From the NCBI RefSeq assembly GCF_039539445.1, contig NZ_BAABDD010000001.1:186001-250000 (forward strand): a stretch of DNA of 64,000 nt, in the 5' to 3' direction. Below are positions 61,063 through 64,000 of the stretch, piece by piece. The translations under genes were made by a program, and so were the position numbers. This stretch comes from Salinactinospora qingdaonensis. GTDB taxonomy: Bacteria; Actinomycetota; Actinomycetes; Streptosporangiales; Streptosporangiaceae. Positions within the stretch are counted from its first letter, which is position 1. Every line of letters begins with the position of its first letter. The notes beneath the pieces were generated by a model. That model was not told the DNA's origin. It saw only the letters and a list, made by a program, of their open reading frames with translations, and searched no databases.

Positions 61063-62486
61063 GTGCGTTGTTTCCGGTTGTGCGCACGCGCGGCGTCGAG
61101 CAGGCGTGCGGCGATGCGGGGCGCTCCGGCCCAATTGAGGTGGAGGTAGGAGGCGTGCAGGGTGGGGCCTGCGAACCCTTCCGGCCCCGCTGCGCTCCAC
61201 TGCCAGGCCGGCGTGTCACCGTGGGCGGGGGTGACGGCGGTGCGGTGGAACTCGTGCCCCTGCACGCGGGTACCGGCTCGCGCCAGCAGGGAGTCCGCGG
61301 GGGCCACGGCACGACGGTAGCCCAGGGTGAGCCGCTCGCTCATGTGGGCGTGGGCGGGAAGGACCCCGCACATGGCCGCACCGTCGAGACTGCGGCACAG
61401 GTAGAGCAGCCCGGCGCACTCGGCGGCGATGGGGGTACCGCGGCGAGCCGCTTGGGCCACGGCGGCGCGCAGCGGCACGTTGGCGGCCAGGTCGGCGGCG
61501 TGCACCTCGGGGAAGCCGCCGCCGATGACCAGACCTGAGGTGGCCTCGGGCAGCGTCTGGGCGTGGAGCGGGTCGAACGTGACGACCTCGGCGCCACCGG
61601 CGCGCAGCAGTTCCGTGTTTTCGGTGTAGGAGAAGGTGAACGCGGGACCGCCCGCCACCGCGACGCGCAGCGGCGGCTCGACGGAGGGAGCGACGGTGGC
61701 GAGAGCCGCATCACCGCTGGGGGCAGCGGCGGCGAGCGCTTCCTCCGGGCGCCACGGCTGGGTGGTGATCGCTCCGGCACCGCGGGCGAGGGCGGTGATG
61801 GCGTCGAGGTCACAGCAGGAGCCGATCAGTTCCCCGAGTTCGGCCACGGCGCTGCCGGCTGGAGTGGCTCGCTCGGCGGCCGGCACCAGACCAAGGTGCC
61901 GCGAGGGGGCGGCCACCGCGTCGCGGCGCGGGATCGCACCGAGCACCTCGACACCGGTATCGGCCATGGCGGTGCGCAGCAGTTCCTCGTGACGAGGCGA
62001 GCCGACGCCGTTGAGGATGACGCCGCCAACGTGCACCCGCGGGTCGAAGGTGCAAAAGCCGTGCACCAAGGCTGCAACGGAACGGCTGGTGCGCGCGGCG
62101 TCGACGACGAGGACGACGGGGGCCGCCAGCAGGGCGGCCACATGGGCGGTAGAGGCGAAGTCCCCGGGCCCGGGAAAGGGCGAAGGGTCGGCGGCGCCGT
62201 CGAAGAGCCCCATGACCCCTTCGATCACGGCGATGTCGGCGCCGTGGGCCCCGTGAGCAAACAAGGGGGCGATGCCGTCCTCACCACACAACACAGGGTC
62301 GAGGTTGCGCGGCGGCCTTCCGGTGGCCAGAGCGTGGTAGCCGGGGTCGATGTAGTCAGGGCCGACCTTGTGCCCCGACACCGTGGTGCCGCGCGCGGCG
62401 AAAGCGGCCATGACGCCGGTGGCCACCGTCGTCTTGCCGCTCCCCGACGCCGGAGCGGCGATCACCACACGTGGAACTGGCCGCAC
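61059..62486 (-). CDS. cobB: Cobyrinate a,c-diamide synthase (CobB/CbiA)
   Basis: The 475-residue ATP- and glutamine-dependent enzyme amidates the a and c acetates of (hydrogeno)cobyrinate. VVIAAPASGSGKTTVATGVMAAF is the ATP loop and HKVGPDYIDPGYHALATGRPPRNLD and VIEGVMGLFDG are synthetase motifs. The C-terminal class I glutaminase has RRGTPIAAECAGLLYLCRSL with the nucleophile Cys at about 365, and HASYLHLNW. Start GTG 62486. The GNAT start overlaps its stop. Confidence 0.95.
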   Translation of the reverse strand: MRPVPRVVIAAPASGSGKTTVATGVMAAFAARGTTVSGHKVGPDYIDPGYHALATGRPPRNLDPVLCGEDGIAPLFAHGAHGADIAVIEGVMGLFDGAADPSPFPGPGDFASTAHVAALLAAPVVLVVDAARTSRSVAALVHGFCTFDPRVHVGGVILNGVGSPRHEELLRTAMADTGVEVLGAIPRRDAVAAPSRHLGLVPAAERATPAGSAVAELGELIGSCCDLDAITALARGAGAITTQPWRPEEALAAAAPSGDAALATVAPSVEPPLRVAVAGGPAFTFSYTENTELLRAGGAEVVTFDPLHAQTLPEATSGLVIGGGFPEVHAADLAANVPLRAAVAQAARRGTPIAAECAGLLYLCRSLDGAAMCGVLPAHAHMSERLTLGYRRAVAPADSLLARAGTRVQGHEFHRTAVTPAHGDTPAWQWSAAGPEGFAGPTLHASYLHLNWAGAPRIAARLLDAARAHNRKQRT

Positions 62487-62655
62487 GCCCTCCTCCTCCC
62501 CTGTTGAGCGGTGGCTGGCAGCACTGGACGGGCCACAGTGTGGCGCCGTTGCCGACGCTGGGTCGCGGGCGCGGCGGCACGGGGCCGCGCCCGCCGTGGC
62601 TACCCAGGGATCGCCGATAGTACTCCTGTGGAACGTGGATTCTGAGCAGCGGCGA

Positions 62656-63258
62656 TCACCACTCGATTCCGCGCTGGCCCTTCTGCCCGGTGTCCATCGG
62701 GTGCTTAGTCTTGGTCATCTCGGTGACCAGGTCGGCGGCCTCGGTCAGGCGCGGATCGGCGTCACGACCGGTGATAATCACGTGCTGGGCGCCCGGACGC
62801 TCCCGCAGGGTGGCCACGACGTCGTCGACATCGACCCATCCCCATTTCATGGGGTAAGTGAACTCGTCGAGGACGTAGAGTCGGTAGGTTTCGGCGGCGA
62901 GGTCGCGCTTGATCTGGGCCCAGCCCTCAGCGGCGTCGGCGGCGTGGTCCTGCTCGGTTCCGGGACGCTGAATCCACGACCAGCCCTCCCCCATCTTGTT
63001 CCAGGTGACGTTGCCGCCCTCGTCCGACTCCCCCAGTACGCGCAGTGCCTTCTCCTCACCGATGCGCCACTTGGCCGACTTGACGAACTGGAACACCCCG
63101 ATGTCCCACCCTTGGGCCCAGCCGCGGGTGGCCAGGCCGAACGCAGCCGTGGACTTTCCCTTGCCCGCGCCGGTGTGGACGATGACGAGCGGCCGGTTGC
63201 GGCGCTGGCGTGTGGTCAGCCCGTCGTCGGGCACGTAAGCGGGCTTGCCCTGCGGCAT
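62656..63258 (-). CDS. cobO: Cob(I)yrinic acid a,c-diamide adenosyltransferase (CobO/BtuR)
   Basis: The 200-residue enzyme attaches the 5'-deoxyadenosyl group to reduced cobalt. PLVIVHTGAGKGKSTAAFGLATRGWAQGW carries the P-loop and FVKSAKWRIGEEKAL follows. LYVLDEFTYPMKWGWVDVDDVV and HVIITGRDADPRLTEAADLVTEMTKTKHPMD are typical. The start at ATG 63258 has GGGAGAGA upstream; the reading frame continues further upstream into the VWA gene but without support. cobB lies 169 bases downstream. Confidence 0.95.
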   Translation of the reverse strand: MPQGKPAYVPDDGLTTRQRRNRPLVIVHTGAGKGKSTAAFGLATRGWAQGWDIGVFQFVKSAKWRIGEEKALRVLGESDEGGNVTWNKMGEGWSWIQRPGTEQDHAADAAEGWAQIKRDLAAETYRLYVLDEFTYPMKWGWVDVDDVVATLRERPGAQHVIITGRDADPRLTEAADLVTEMTKTKHPMDTGQKGQRGIEW

Positions 63259-63325
63259 GGTGGTTCTCTCCCCTACTGAAAGGTCAAAGTCGGGTCCGTG
63301 GTGGTTTCCGGGGCGGGCGCCGGGG

Positions 63326-64000
63326 TCAGGCGGCGCTGCGGGTGTGGCGCACCAGTCCGGCCAACGCATCGGCGCCGAGTTCGTCAAGGCGAACGGGGGT
63401 GGCCGCCATCTCGCCGGCGAGCTGGGCCGCGAGTCCAAGGCGCACCGGCCCGGACTCGCAGTCAACGACGACACCCTCCACTCGTTGGGCGCGCAGCCAG
63501 GCGCCGGCCCGCAGTGCCGAATCGACGCCGCCGTGCGTGGCTTTACCGTCGGTGACGACGATGAGCAGCGGGCGGCGGCGCGGGTCGCGTACCCGTTCCA
63601 CACGCAGCACCTCGGCGGCGCGCAGCAGACCGGCCGCGAGCGGAGTACGGCCCCCGGTGCGCAGCTCACGCAGGCGCCGTGCGCCCGCCTCGACCGACGA
63701 GGTGGGCGGTAGCGCGAGGTCAGCGCCGTCACCGCGGAAGGTCACGATGCCGACCTTGTCGCGGCGCTGGTATGCGTCGAGCAGCAGGCTGAGCGCGGCC
63801 CCCTTAACGGCGCGCATCCGCTGGCGGGCCGCCATCGAACCGCTGGCGTCCACACAAAACAGGACGAGGTTGCCTTCGCGGCCTTCGCGCACGGCTTCAC
63901 GCAGGTCGCCGCGGGCGAGGACGAGGCCGGGGCCGCTGCGACCGCGGGCGCGCTGGTGCACAGCGGCGGCACGCAGGGTCGCGGGCAGGTGCAGGGTGGT
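63326..64000 (-). CDS. VWA-domain chelatase subunit (ChlD/CobN-associated), partial
   Basis: The frame is open at the right window edge, so this is only the C-terminal part (about 224 residues). It has a Gly/Arg-rich stretch (VHQRARGRSGPGLVLARGDL), then a von Willebrand A domain: LVLFCVDASGSMAARQRM is the MIDAS DxSxS, GGRTPLAAGLLRAAEVL the Thr region, and IVVTDGKATHGG the second Asp. This matches the ChlD-like subunit of magnesium/cobalt chelatases, which in actinobacterial cobalamin loci lies between cobN and cobO. Stop at 63326; gap of 67 bases to cobO. Confidence 0.85.
   Translation of the reverse strand, partial: TTLHLPATLRAAAVHQRARGRSGPGLVLARGDLREAVREGREGNLVLFCVDASGSMAARQRMRAVKGAALSLLLDAYQRRDKVGIVTFRGDGADLALPPTSSVEAGARRLRELRTGGRTPLAAGLLRAAEVLRVERVRDPRRRPLLIVVTDGKATHGGVDSALRAGAWLRAQRVEGVVVDCESGPVRLGLAAQLAGEMAATPVRLDELGADALAGLVRHTRSAA

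Overview
The window is about 64 kb of very GC-rich DNA with many GTG starts, short intergenic gaps and an actinobacterial gene complement: a group II truncated haemoglobin, a MT0933-type antitoxin-like pair, an RpiB of the mycobacterial GNGEQ type, a Rv2466c-like DsbA protein, a DUF4192 protein and paired dynamin-like GTPases. The content would fit a filamentous actinomycete (Nocardiopsaceae or another Streptosporangiales family is a guess from gene content, not a demonstrated placement). No rRNA, CRISPR array, recognisable transposase gene or intact prophage was seen.

Left edge (1-1.6 kb): no intact gene. It holds two 31-bp UUCG-hairpin repeats with a terminator-like stem, the exact 3' half of a tRNA-Gly(UCC) gene (894-934) and a frameshifted minus-strand reading frame. 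This looks like the scar of an element integrated at a tRNA gene.

1.6-42 kb is mostly chromosomal housekeeping: a HxGH nucleotidyltransferase; a TetR/DHA2 efflux pair with a clear operator candidate; a thioredoxin-like ferredoxin; two GNATs (one here, one in the cobalamin block); MgtE; a SpoIIE phosphatase; RpiB; an aldehyde dehydrogenase; an unannotated 54-residue protein beside a DsbA oxidoreductase; PepN; MalQ; an amidase; a NERD protein; IlvD; FmdB; an HNH nuclease; prolyl oligopeptidase; a thioesterase; an MFS permease; GlbO; EttA; DUF4192; a diguanylate cyclase; and a translationally coupled pair of dynamin-like GTPases.

40.7-64 kb is a cobalamin region. In order: CobA/CysG-like siroheme synthase, a BluB-CobT fusion, CobC, CbiX, CbiC and a dicluster ferredoxin (minus strand); a cobalamin riboswitch followed by cbiM-cbiN-cbiQ-(105-residue coupled ORF)-cbiO on the plus strand; a 17-bp bidirectional terminator; then on the minus strand CobO, CobB, a GNAT, CobI, CobM, CbiD (head of operon beyond the right edge, with a VWA chelatase subunit running off the end), and separately CobL and a CbiG-CbiH fusion. 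CbiX, CbiG and CbiD indicate the early-cobalt route. No precorrin-6A reductase, CobQ, CobD/CbiB, CobU or CobS is in the window.

The most striking unexplained structure is a dispersed family of noncoding elements sharing a core related to GCTCGTGCCTCGATCG + GCGATCTCGGCAGCC. It occurs as about 160-bp elements with terminal inverted repeats between convergent genes (16.5 and 24.0 kb), as about 400-bp composites with inverted cores at both ends (28.7, 56.7 and 57.2 kb), and as solo cores (28.3 and 47.0 kb).
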